NCBI GenBank assembly: GCA_023433685.1
Contig: JAEYUD010000162.1
Location: forward strand, 1-31,240
From: Bacteroidota bacterium
GTDB lineage: Bacteria; Bacteroidota; Ignavibacteria; Ignavibacteriales; Ignavibacteriaceae
Reading direction: 5' to 3'
DNA: 31,240 nt
Part shown: piece by piece, positions 24,239 through 31,240 of the stretch
How the letters are laid out: every line of letters begins with the position of its first letter
Numbering within the stretch: position 1 is the first letter of the stretch
Notes under the pieces: model-generated
Told to the model about the DNA's origin: nothing
Databases searched by the model: none
What the model saw: the letters and a program-made list of their open reading frames with translations, nothing else
Program-made: the position numbers and the translations under genes

Positions 24239-24972
24239 AATTTCTTTAAAATCATCGTTTTCAGGTTCATAAATTTCAGGGCACCCCCTTTAACGAGCGA
24301 GGTTATCTCGTGTTTCTCACCGGCGAACTCTTTTCTGATCTTTTGTCGTTGTTCGGCGGAGACCGATTTCAGGTTGTTTTCGAGCATTTTGTACGATTTA
24401 ATGTAAAACTCATCAAGCTCATCGGTGAAATCGGCAATTTTAACCACTTCAAAATTGCGGGAAGTATAGTACGGCTCAAAATCATCGGTGAACAGGGGGT
24501 CTTGTCCCGAGTCGGCCCAGATATCGTTCAGAAATGTGGGTGCCGGCTTTTTATTGCAGAGAATTTCGGTGGTTACAAGGTGTCCGCCCGGTTTCAGAAT
24601 TCTTTTTATCTCTTTAACGAGTTTGTTTCGCACTCCAAGGGTCAGAGTGGCCTGACAGAAGACGAAGTCGAAACTTTCATATCTATGGTCGAGCGAAGTG
24701 TAGTCAACGTACAGCGCGGGCACCTGCTGTGCCTTGGGAGTGTTGGCTTTGAAGCCGAATATCTCCGTGTTATCGTCACTTGCCGCGTGAACGGGGTTAA
24801 ACCCGCTACCAATGAAGTGAGGCACTATTTCTGTAAATCCGTTCCCCAAAATGAGAAGAGAGCCTTCGTGAGGCTTCACTTCATTTAAAAAGAACTTGAT
24901 GGGAGCTGAGCCCCCGGGGAGGAAGGGCGATTTATTATCCGGCAATTTTGATCCGTTTTTGATATTTTTCAA
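24235..24972 (-). CDS. Class I SAM-dependent methyltransferase
   Basis: 245 residues. The Rossmann methyltransferase pattern is visible: SLLILGNGFTEIV (motif I, with the glycines reduced), SFDFVFCQATLTLG (motif IV region), and RILKPGGHLVTTE (about 135-147, the post-motif typical of methyltransferase type 11). The C-terminal half is helical and charged. The substrate is unknown; its 4-bp overlap with rlmD suggests co-expression and perhaps an RNA-related role, though this is only context. Confidence 0.75.
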   Translation of the reverse strand: MKNIKNGSKLPDNKSPFLPGGSAPIKFFLNEVKPHEGSLLILGNGFTEIVPHFIGSGFNPVHAASDDNTEIFGFKANTPKAQQVPALYVDYTSLDHRYESFDFVFCQATLTLGVRNKLVKEIKRILKPGGHLVTTEILCNKKPAPTFLNDIWADSGQDPLFTDDFEPYYTSRNFEVVKIADFTDELDEFYIKSYKMLENNLKSVSAEQRQKIRKEFAGEKHEITSLVKGGALKFMNLKTMILKKL

Positions 24973-24996
24973 ACTGCAAATTTAGAGATTATTTAT

Positions 24997-27006
24997 TTGA
25001 TATCATTGAAGAGCCTTCTCCTCCTGCTGTTTCTGACCACCGCGGTACTCTTTCCTCAGGAGCGACCACCGGCGGGCCGTGACACCTCGAAAGCCGTTAC
25101 CGACACTTCCGCGTATAAACCACGGGCATTGCGTGACAGTGTTGTCACCGATACCCTTGCTCCCGTTTACCAGCTACCGGAGTTGGGCGCGTTCCGTGAG
25201 TTTTCGCAGGATGACCTGAAACTGATGAACTACCGCGACGGGGCAACACTTCTGCAGCACTTCCCTGCCACGTTCAACAGAAGCATGGGCTTCCTTGGCC
25301 TCCCTTCAGAAGTAACCTTTTACGGCGAGGGGAACGGAAAGATATCATTCCTCGAAGACGGCATTGATATCAACGACCGTTACTCTGAATCCCTCTATTT
25401 CGAGAACCTCCACGATGGCTACATTGATAAATTGTCGCTATACCCTTCATATATGGGGTTTTTACACACGTACCGCCCTTCACAAATAGCCGTAGCCGTA
25501 ACCGGACGCGATTTTATATCCGGCGCGCCTTACTCGCGTGTCAAATATTTTGAGGGGCCCACCGGTGAAGGCTTTATTGATGTGCAGTTCAATCAGACAA
25601 TAAAGAACAGGTTGGTACTCTTCACGGAAATAACAAACAACAAGGTTGATGACGGCTTCAGAAACAGCAACCTCTCCCTCTGGAAAGGGAAGGTGAATCT
25701 GAAATACCTCCTTTCAAACCGCCTGAACCTTGCCGCCGGTTACAATTACATCCAGCAGGATATGGGACTGAACGGCGGTGTTAACTACGACTCGGCCAAA
25801 TCGCTCGCGGCATCCATACCCGGACGTTCACTCGACGATTTTCTCTATGACGACCGTGCAGCTCCGGTTAACTTTCTGAACCGTTATCAAAAGAACACCC
25901 AACACAGGCTCCACTTCAAGGCATTCGGAACTGTCGGCTCAATCGGTTACATTGAAGGAACCCTCTTCCATCAGACAAACCTTAACGAGTTCCGGCAGAA
26001 TGAGGATTCACTTTTCTCAAATCCGAGCCGTGTTCTTACCAACCGGCGATACACCGTTACGGGTGGCTCGTTCCGCACAACGTTCGATACGAAATATTTC
26101 GCGGCGGATGTGCATGCAAATTATGAATCGGTTAATTTCGAGAGTGAATGGTTCGACGCCACAGCGGGTTTCGTCCCCTCGGGCAGCAGTAAGAGAAATT
26201 CATTCTCGGCAGGAGGCATCCTGACCGGGAAACTCGGTGGTTTTGCACTCTCCGGTTTCGGAAAAATTTTCATCCTCGATGGTGTATTTTATCCCGGAAT
26301 TGGCGGCGAAGCAAGAGCTGAGCTCTCTGATGGGCTGAGTTTCCGCGCGGGCGCTTCGTACCTCGAAGGGTACGACCTTGAATTCCGTTACAACAGCGCG
26401 AATACTTACACCACCAGACTCGAAGCTGAACTGATCTTTCGCGCGGGTGATCTTCATGCTTCCATTCTCGGTTGGGGCTCGAACACCGAAAGGAAATTCC
26501 TGGGGACGGTAATGCCGACGATAGATCCCCTGATCCCACTCCCACCGGGAGATCCGAAGAAACTCGCCTTTGGCACCGTGGCTTCTCTTGGCTATTCCCT
26601 CGGTAGCTTCACCGCCTTTATCGACGCGCAGTACAACAACAAACAGCTTGAAAACTCAAGCAAGAACATCATCCCCGCGCTTATTGCCAAAGGCGGGGTT
26701 TCATATCGCGATACCCTTTTTGATGACGCGCTCGACCTTAAAACCACCATTTCTTACTCATACCGCACCTCAACCGTTGCAACTAACTACAATTTCTATG
26801 TCGACCGGGTCTATTACACCCCTGGGCTCGAAGATGTACCGGCATCGGGGCAACTCGATTTTCACGTCGCCGGCACTATCCAGAAAGTGGCAACACTCTT
26901 TTTCGCCTGGGAGAACCTCCTCGGCTCGAAGTATTACCTTTCACCATATTACCCCGTTCTGCCGCGAAATATCCGATTCGGCATAACCTGGGAATTTCTG
27001 AACTGA
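24997..27006 (+). CDS. TonB-dependent-receptor-like outer-membrane beta-barrel protein
   Basis: About 669 residues. The start is a TTG (24997); another TTG at 25006 would give the signal peptide LKSLLLLLFLTTAVLF without the first three residues. After a short linker, a plug-like region (about 65-170: GATLLQHFPATFNR, then FLEDGIDINDRY) precedes a long series of alternating strands consistent with a barrel, ending in the aromatic terminal strand FGITWEFLN. No TonB box is obvious and the barrel is shorter than most siderophore receptors. It is probably an uptake or porin-like protein of unknown ligand. The PAP2 gene begins 7 bp later. Confidence 0.7.
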   Translation: MISLKSLLLLLFLTTAVLFPQERPPAGRDTSKAVTDTSAYKPRALRDSVVTDTLAPVYQLPELGAFREFSQDDLKLMNYRDGATLLQHFPATFNRSMGFLGLPSEVTFYGEGNGKISFLEDGIDINDRYSESLYFENLHDGYIDKLSLYPSYMGFLHTYRPSQIAVAVTGRDFISGAPYSRVKYFEGPTGEGFIDVQFNQTIKNRLVLFTEITNNKVDDGFRNSNLSLWKGKVNLKYLLSNRLNLAAGYNYIQQDMGLNGGVNYDSAKSLAASIPGRSLDDFLYDDRAAPVNFLNRYQKNTQHRLHFKAFGTVGSIGYIEGTLFHQTNLNEFRQNEDSLFSNPSRVLTNRRYTVTGGSFRTTFDTKYFAADVHANYESVNFESEWFDATAGFVPSGSSKRNSFSAGGILTGKLGGFALSGFGKIFILDGVFYPGIGGEARAELSDGLSFRAGASYLEGYDLEFRYNSANTYTTRLEAELIFRAGDLHASILGWGSNTERKFLGTVMPTIDPLIPLPPGDPKKLAFGTVASLGYSLGSFTAFIDAQYNNKQLENSSKNIIPALIAKGGVSYRDTLFDDALDLKTTISYSYRTSTVATNYNFYVDRVYYTPGLEDVPASGQLDFHVAGTIQKVATLFFAWENLLGSKYYLSPYYPVLPRNIRFGITWEFLN

Positions 27007-27013
27007 GGGCACC

Positions 27014-27568
27014 TTGGATTTCCTTTTCGAAATAGATAAAGCGATATTCTACTTTTTGAATCACAGCCTGAGCTCCCCCTTTCTCGACCGCTTTTTCGCG
27101 ACCATAACCGATGTTAACAGCTGGTATATAACCTACCTCGTGCTCATCGGCATCATGGTAACCTACGGCGGAAAACGAGGAAGAATTGCCGCCGTCATGG
27201 TAATTCTTATGATCATCGTAAGCGATCAGACCGGCGCAAAGCTTCTTAAGGAGTGGTTCGAACGCGTCCGCCCCTGCAACTGCCTCCCTGATGTTAACAC
27301 ACCCATAGGACCTGAAGGAACATGGTCGTTCCCCTCAAATCACGCCCTCAATAACTTTGCCGTGGCAACATTTTTCACCCTCCTTTACCCCCGCTTGAAG
27401 TGGGTGCTCTTCATAACCGCGACCCTCATTGCTTTGTCCCGCCCTTACCTCGGTCTGCATTACCCATCGGATATCCTCGGCGGAGCGATTATCGGTGCTG
27501 CCATCGGGTATGGATTCGCGCAGCTGCAGATCTGGCTTGAGCCGAAGGTACGGTTCCTCAAAGAATAA
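27014..27568 (+). CDS. PAP2-family membrane phosphatase
   Basis: 184 residues with several transmembrane segments and all three PAP2 motifs: K79-x6-R86P87 (KLLKEWFERVRP region), PSNH (107-110, in place of the common PSGH), and SRPYLGLHYPSD (142-153; R143, H149, D153). Such enzymes remove phosphate from lipid phosphates, for example undecaprenyl pyrophosphate, phosphatidylglycerol phosphate or lipid A. The start is TTG at 27014 preceded by GAGG at good spacing, 7 bp after the barrel protein stop. Confidence 0.92.
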   Translation: MDFLFEIDKAIFYFLNHSLSSPFLDRFFATITDVNSWYITYLVLIGIMVTYGGKRGRIAAVMVILMIIVSDQTGAKLLKEWFERVRPCNCLPDVNTPIGPEGTWSFPSNHALNNFAVATFFTLLYPRLKWVLFITATLIALSRPYLGLHYPSDILGGAIIGAAIGYGFAQLQIWLEPKVRFLKE

Positions 27569-27582
27569 GGTTTTAAAAGGTT

Positions 27583-27637
27583 ACGCGGATTCCACGGATT
27601 TAACAAGCCCGCCCCTGTGGGGGATTTCGCGGATTTT
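27583..27637. repeat. Intergenic CGCGGATT repeats around a GC hairpin
   Basis: After the PAP2 gene the units CGCGGATT, CACGGATT and CGCGGATT occur in a row (about 27584-27636), with CCCC-TGT-GGGG between the second and third. The hairpin could end the PAP2 transcript but no T tract follows the stem directly. Similar CGCGGATTC-type repeats are frequent in environmental genomes. Confidence 0.4.
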
Positions 27638-27747
27638 TAACTAATCTGTATATCGGGGGAGATGCATTAATTGACTATTTTTGTATCCATATGGCGGGAA
27701 TTGTAGTCAATAGAATTAACTGGAAATTTTTAACCGGAGATGACATA

Positions 27748-28104
27748 ATGATCACCACCTTAAACCCAAACCAGATATTTGTGTTCGGATCGAACATGGC
27801 GGGGAAACATTACGGCGGAGCCGCCAGACAGGCTCACATCAGTTTCGGTGCAGAAATGGGAGTTGGTGAAGGCCTCACCGGTCAGTGTTATGCCTTCCCC
27901 ACGCTGGATGAGAATTTTGGTCTACGCACGGATGAGGAGATCGACCGCAGTGTCAAACTTTTCTATGAATGCGCGCATGCAAACCCCCACCTCGAGTTCC
28001 TCCTCACCAAAGTCGGGTGCGGCATCGCCGGATATGACGAAAACTACATGATCACCAAATTCCTCCACTCACCCGGAAACATCAGAAAGCCAGAAGGATG
28101 GTGA
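27748..28104 (+). CDS. A1S_2505-family (phage non-structural-like) protein
   Basis: 118 residues from the ATG at 27748, which has GGAG eight bases upstream; the in-frame ATG at 27691 has no such site. The pattern IFVFGSNMAGKHYGGAARQA, then GEGLTGQCYAFPTLDE and LLTKVGCGIAGY, is that of the A1S_2505 family, seen in bacteria and phages. The GSN and GCGIAG blocks recall macrodomain-like nucleotide-binding loops, so ADP-ribose or nucleotide binding is possible but not shown. It is a single gene between repeat-rich intergenic regions. Confidence 0.75.
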   Translation: MITTLNPNQIFVFGSNMAGKHYGGAARQAHISFGAEMGVGEGLTGQCYAFPTLDENFGLRTDEEIDRSVKLFYECAHANPHLEFLLTKVGCGIAGYDENYMITKFLHSPGNIRKPEGW

Positions 28105-28109
28105 ATTCA

Positions 28110-28294
28110 GGTATTAGGTATAAGGTATTAGGTATTATTTGCTTCGGGCCAATCTGTATGTCAACCAAAATGTGACGAAATATCCAAACAATAGCCGGTT
28201 AAATAGTTTATTTGTAAGTGATTAGCTGGATATCAATACCTAATACCTAATCCACCGCGGCGGACTAACATCTACTTCACAGTTCACAGTTCAC
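28110..28294. repeat. Inverted heptamer arrays enclosing a 22-bp near-palindrome (copy 3)
   Basis: GGTATTA is repeated four times at 28110-28137 (one unit varied) and its reverse complement, AATACCT, 2.4 times at 28235-28251, so the ends could pair. The second array runs into the 22-bp element CTAATCCACCGCGGCGG plus ACTAA (28247-28268), followed by TTCACAG x2.7 (28276-28294), the same heptamer found beside RT-cas1. The last array ends 4 bp before the stop codon of the minus-strand lipoprotein gene. Confidence 0.85.
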
Positions 28295-28298
28295 ACTT

Positions 28299-28919
28299 CT
28301 ACCTGACCTTCCACTCATTCATCTCTAATTTAGCCCCTGAAGAGGCATCAAGCAGAAGTTCCTGACCCGAGCCACGGAAGCCCTGGCTGCCCTCCGACTC
28401 CTGGAGAGTTGAGAGGATCTGCCAGACATAATTTTTGTATTTTGGGTTCCAGATGAACTTGACCGACCAATCTTTCACCCCAGGTTTCATACCTTCATTT
28501 TGAGCGATCTCCCTGGCTTTCGCGGGGGTTATCGAGTAATCACACGCGGAGGTGCTCAACGCGCATTCCGGTATACCCGACACTTCCATTAACGGATCAG
28601 GGTGACCGAGTGAATCGGTGAAAAGCTCAATTTTTCCCGTGACCCAATCCTTCCCTTCATCACGGATGTCGTAAACCCAGAAATACTTCACGGAATCGAA
28701 ATATGACGCCGTCTCATTGAGTTTTACATGCTTTAGAAAGAATTCTTCACCCGTTCTGGCAGCTATGTAATTGTCAACTTTTTCCTTCATTTTCCGGGGC
28801 ACACCTGTGAGCTTAAAGGTTTTTGGGTACCTGTTCTCTGTGATCTCACAGACGGGGCAACTGCAAGCAGAAAGGATGAATGAAAGCGCCAAAAGGGCCG
28901 GGATAATCGTTTTTTGCAT
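28299..28919 (-). CDS. Lipoprotein with a PepSY-like C-terminal region
   Basis: 206 residues. A signal peptide with lipobox LSAC places the lipidated Cys at residue 19; CSCPVC follows. The C-terminal part (about 130-205: ITPAKAREIAQNEG, then YVWQILSTL and LLLDASSGA) resembles a PepSY-type repeat, in which a helix is followed by a hairpin of strands; such domains are thought to act as inhibitors or partners of secreted enzymes. No further function can be assigned. It is a single gene convergent with the A1S_2505-family gene. Confidence 0.65.
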   Translation of the reverse strand: MQKTIIPALLALSFILSACSCPVCEITENRYPKTFKLTGVPRKMKEKVDNYIAARTGEEFFLKHVKLNETASYFDSVKYFWVYDIRDEGKDWVTGKIELFTDSLGHPDPLMEVSGIPECALSTSACDYSITPAKAREIAQNEGMKPGVKDWSVKFIWNPKYKNYVWQILSTLQESEGSQGFRGSGQELLLDASSGAKLEMNEWKVR

Positions 28920-29122
28920 CTTTACTCCTCAATTATATCGTGTTTACGATCCAAAATCCAATGAATTTAACTGCAAGTTTCAGGGAATGTTCCCACGGAA
29001 GCCGGGATTGCGACCGGTGATAAATTAAATTAATTACCGTCGAAATATAATTACAAATATTTCGTTCAGGTTTTCGTAAATTTAACTTCGAATTTCATAA
29101 AACATAGCAAACAGGAGACTTA

Positions 29123-29734
29123 ATGAATTATTTAGTTCTGTTAAGGCACGGGCAGTCTCAATGGAACCTTGAGAACCGGTTCACCGGGTGGATCGATGTT
29201 GATATAACCGAACTCGGTGAGCAGGAAGCCAAAGAAGCAGGCTTGCTGCTGAAAGAGAAAAACCTAAAATTCGATTTCCTCTTCACATCTGTACTTAAAA
29301 GAGCCATCAGAACAGCTGATCTGGCTGCCGCGAGTGCCGGTTATGATGCCATCCCCTTCGAGAGGGATCAGGCACTCAACGAACGACACTATGGTGACCT
29401 TCAGGGCCTGAATAAAGCCGAAACCGCGCTGAAGTTCGGTGACGAGCAGGTCCACCTCTGGAGAAGAAGCTACGACATCAACCCTCCGAATGGCGAAAGT
29501 CTTAAAGACACAGCCGCGAGAACCATCCCCTACTACATCGACAAAATAGAACCGATGGTTAATGCCGGGAAGAACATCTGGGTTGTTGCTCATGGCAATT
29601 CACTCCGCTCACTCGTAATGCATCTGGATAACCTCACCCGGGAAGAAGTGCTTGAGCTTAACATCCCGACAGGTGTTCCCCTTGTCTATGAGTTCGAAGA
29701 TGGAAAGGTCGTTAAAAAATATTACTTGAAATAA
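29123..29734 (+). CDS. gpmA: 2,3-bisphosphoglycerate-dependent phosphoglycerate mutase
   Basis: 203 residues. It interconverts 3- and 2-phosphoglycerate in glycolysis/gluconeogenesis. Catalytic residues are present: LRHGQSQWN (7-15, phosphorylated H9), NERHYG (86-91, E87) and AHGNS (156-160, H157). It is shorter than E. coli GpmA (about 250 residues), mainly in the loop before and at the C-terminus, as in other short bacterial forms. A good ribosome site (AGGAG) precedes the ATG. A hairpin after the stop suggests a single-gene transcript. Confidence 0.95.
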   Translation: MNYLVLLRHGQSQWNLENRFTGWIDVDITELGEQEAKEAGLLLKEKNLKFDFLFTSVLKRAIRTADLAAASAGYDAIPFERDQALNERHYGDLQGLNKAETALKFGDEQVHLWRRSYDINPPNGESLKDTAARTIPYYIDKIEPMVNAGKNIWVVAHGNSLRSLVMHLDNLTREEVLELNIPTGVPLVYEFEDGKVVKKYYLK

Positions 29735-29745
29735 TTAATTCGTCA

Positions 29746-29776
29746 CGTTCACCGGGCTTAACCTGCCCGGTGAGCG
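29746..29776 (+). terminator. GC-rich hairpin after gpmA
   Basis: Stem TCACCGGGC/GCCCGGTGA (29749-29757 and 29765-29773) with loop TTAACCT; it can be extended by three outer pairs, one a G-T wobble. Only a short TTCTT follows, so the terminator is probable but not of the classic strong type. Confidence 0.65.
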
Positions 29777-29819
29777 TTCTTAGCGGGGAAATTTGCACTA
29801 TAATCTAAAGGAGTCCCCT

Positions 29820-31240
29820 ATGAAAAAATTGTTCCTTTTTCTTGTCCTGGGCTTTGCCATGGCTAATGCCCAGTTCATAACACCCGGAACAGGTGTGTTA
29901 TGGAACATGGACAGCCTCGTCGCCAGATCCGGTGGAATTGTCACCGGCTCTTTCCCCAACTACACAGTAGCTGCTCTCTGCTCGGTTTCTGTAAACGACA
30001 GGCTCATCATCCCTCAGGGATCGGTTGTAACTTTCTCTGCCACAGGTACCGGTTTCGTCGTACTTGGAGCAGTGGAGGTTAACGGTGCCCCCGGCGACAG
30101 CGTTTACTTTAAAGGCACAACGGAAAACTCGCAGGGTGTTTACGAAGGTTTCTACTTCCGTGACACCGGCGCCGACACCACTTCCGTGATAAAATATGCC
30201 GTTTTTGTATCGGGATACTACCCCGTAAGATGCCTCAACTCGAGTCCGAGAGTTTATCACTCACGGTTCTACAAGTGCAGAAGACCGATTTATATGTCTT
30301 CAAACTCAAACCCGGTGATAAAATACAACTACATCTCCGAAGCTTATGAGTACGGCATCTATGGCACCACCGGCTCATCACCCATTATAGAGTACAACGA
30401 ACTCTATAACAACAACTCCCAGAACACGAGCCCCAAGAACCAGATCACTTTTGGCACCCAGAACATCAACTCACCCACCATCAGATACAACAAGATCTAC
30501 GGTGGAAGTTATAACAAAACCGGTGGCATAAGCATCTCATCACTTCTTAGCGGAAGTGGTTCCGCGTCCGAGATCGCATTTAACGAAGTGTATAACAACA
30601 GCTACGGTATCGCCTTCTCAGGAGCCGAGATCACCTGCTACGTGCACAACAACCTGATCTATAACAACAACATCAACCCCGACCCTCTTACCACGGGAAG
30701 CGGAATAAGTATCAGCGGTAACGGCACAAACAGACCCATTGTAACCAGAAATACAATTTATGGCAACCTTTGGGGTATCACTGTTTACAATGGTTCGTCG
30801 ATCGCCGCGGGTCCAACCCCCTCGCTCGGTAACCTGACCAACGCCGACACTTCAGACAACGGATACAACAAGATATACGGAAACTTCCAGTCGGGTGTTC
30901 CTTTCGACCTTTTCAACAACTGCACGAATGATATCTGGGCCCAGAACAACGATTGGAATGTTTACGACTCCACATTGATCGAAGCACACATCACCCATAA
31001 GGTTGACGATCCGCTGCGCGGCTGGGTTTATTTTACACCGTTCATCGACTCATCAACCATTCCTGTTGAACTCGCTTCTTTCACTGCCACGGCTTCAGGC
31101 GCGGAAGTGGTGCTCGACTGGGTTACAGCAACAGAACTTAACAACTCCCGCTTCGTGATCGAAAGAAGAGGTGAGAACGAAAACGAGTGGAAAGAAACCG
31201 GTTCTGTTCAGGGACACGGAACAACCACACTGATCAATAA
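29820..31240 (+). CDS. Secreted right-handed beta-helix protein, 3' end outside the window
   Basis: At least 473 residues; the frame is open to the window edge. The start ATG at 29820 has AAAGGAG in ideal position. A signal peptide (MKKLFLFLVLGFAMANAQ) is followed by repeated short strands rich in Asn, Tyr, Gly and Ile (NPVIKYNYI, SPIIEYNELYNNN, SPTIRYNKIYGG, RPIVTRNTIYGN), the pattern of a parallel beta helix as in pectate-lyase-like and NosD-type folds. Near the edge VPVELASFTA begins a fibronectin-III-like module as in the T9SS protein at 20990-22627, so a T9SS sorting domain probably follows. No catalytic residues can be named; it could be an adhesin or polysaccharide-acting enzyme. Confidence 0.85.
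   Translation, partial: MKKLFLFLVLGFAMANAQFITPGTGVLWNMDSLVARSGGIVTGSFPNYTVAALCSVSVNDRLIIPQGSVVTFSATGTGFVVLGAVEVNGAPGDSVYFKGTTENSQGVYEGFYFRDTGADTTSVIKYAVFVSGYYPVRCLNSSPRVYHSRFYKCRRPIYMSSNSNPVIKYNYISEAYEYGIYGTTGSSPIIEYNELYNNNSQNTSPKNQITFGTQNINSPTIRYNKIYGGSYNKTGGISISSLLSGSGSASEIAFNEVYNNSYGIAFSGAEITCYVHNNLIYNNNINPDPLTTGSGISISGNGTNRPIVTRNTIYGNLWGITVYNGSSIAAGPTPSLGNLTNADTSDNGYNKIYGNFQSGVPFDLFNNCTNDIWAQNNDWNVYDSTLIEAHITHKVDDPLRGWVYFTPFIDSSTIPVELASFTATASGAEVVLDWVTATELNNSRFVIERRGENENEWKETGSVQGHGTTTLIN

Noticed and set aside
24310..24888. 192-codon plus-strand frame
   Set aside because: Antisense shadow of the methyltransferase gene.
29799..29804. TATAAT as a promoter for the beta-helix gene
   Set aside because: A start of transcription about 7 bp later would fall inside the ribosome binding site, and no good -35 box lies 17 bp upstream.

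Overview
The window looks like a chromosomal segment from the Bacteroidota/Chlorobi side of the tree, most likely Ignavibacteria or a close relative. The reasons are two secreted proteins with type IX secretion (T9SS) style modules (one ends in the characteristic NFPNPFNPS sorting domain), a TonB-receptor-like outer-membrane barrel, and the overall gene mix. This taxonomic call is an inference from protein style; no rRNA or other marker is present.

Positions 1-16837 hold a complete type III-A CRISPR-Cas locus, all read leftward (minus strand). In transcription order it contains: a four-gene cassette (MazF-like protein; sigma-factor-like protein with an acidic linker; larger protein with a second MazF-like segment; Lon-type Ser-Lys protease), a small secreted protein, cas10/csm1, csm2, csm3, csm4, csm5, a CARF-nuclease of the Card1/Can2 type, cas6, cas2 and a reverse transcriptase-Cas1 fusion. 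A roughly 730-bp non-coding stretch follows, then a CRISPR array of at least six 37-bp repeats that runs off the left edge. Genes overlap or are separated by a few bases from cas10 to RT-cas1, and again within the four-gene cassette. Cas10 keeps both its HD and GGDD motifs, so it should make cyclic oligoadenylate on target-RNA binding; the Card1-like nuclease is the obvious receiver.

The most interesting part is the cassette at 12705-16837. Its ingredients (Lon protease, MazF-fold protein, sigma-like protein) match those of the published CalpL-CalpT-CalpS pathway, in which a cyclic-oligoadenylate-activated SAVED-Lon protease cuts a MazF homologue and frees an ECF sigma factor. Here no SAVED or CARF sensor is recognisable on the protease, there are two MazF-like proteins, and the sigma-like protein is much larger than an ECF factor. 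It may be a distinct, sensor-less or differently triggered version of a CRISPR-to-transcription switch.

Positions 17080-31240 are ordinary chromosomal genes: a 51-residue ORF, a DUF1232 membrane protein, a Crp/Fnr-type regulator, a D-cysteine desulfhydrase/ACC-deaminase family gene broken by one in-frame TAA, a serine beta-lactamase-family hydrolase, a T9SS-sorted secreted protein, rlmD with a neighbouring methyltransferase, a TonB-receptor-like barrel protein with a PAP2 phosphatase, an A1S_2505-family protein, a lipoprotein, phosphoglycerate mutase, and a beta-helix secreted protein cut by the right edge.

A 22-bp near-palindromic element (centre CCGCGG) occurs three times in intergenic DNA, each time beside arrays of 7-bp tandem repeats whose sequence differs from place to place. 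One copy lies between RT-cas1 and the CRISPR array.
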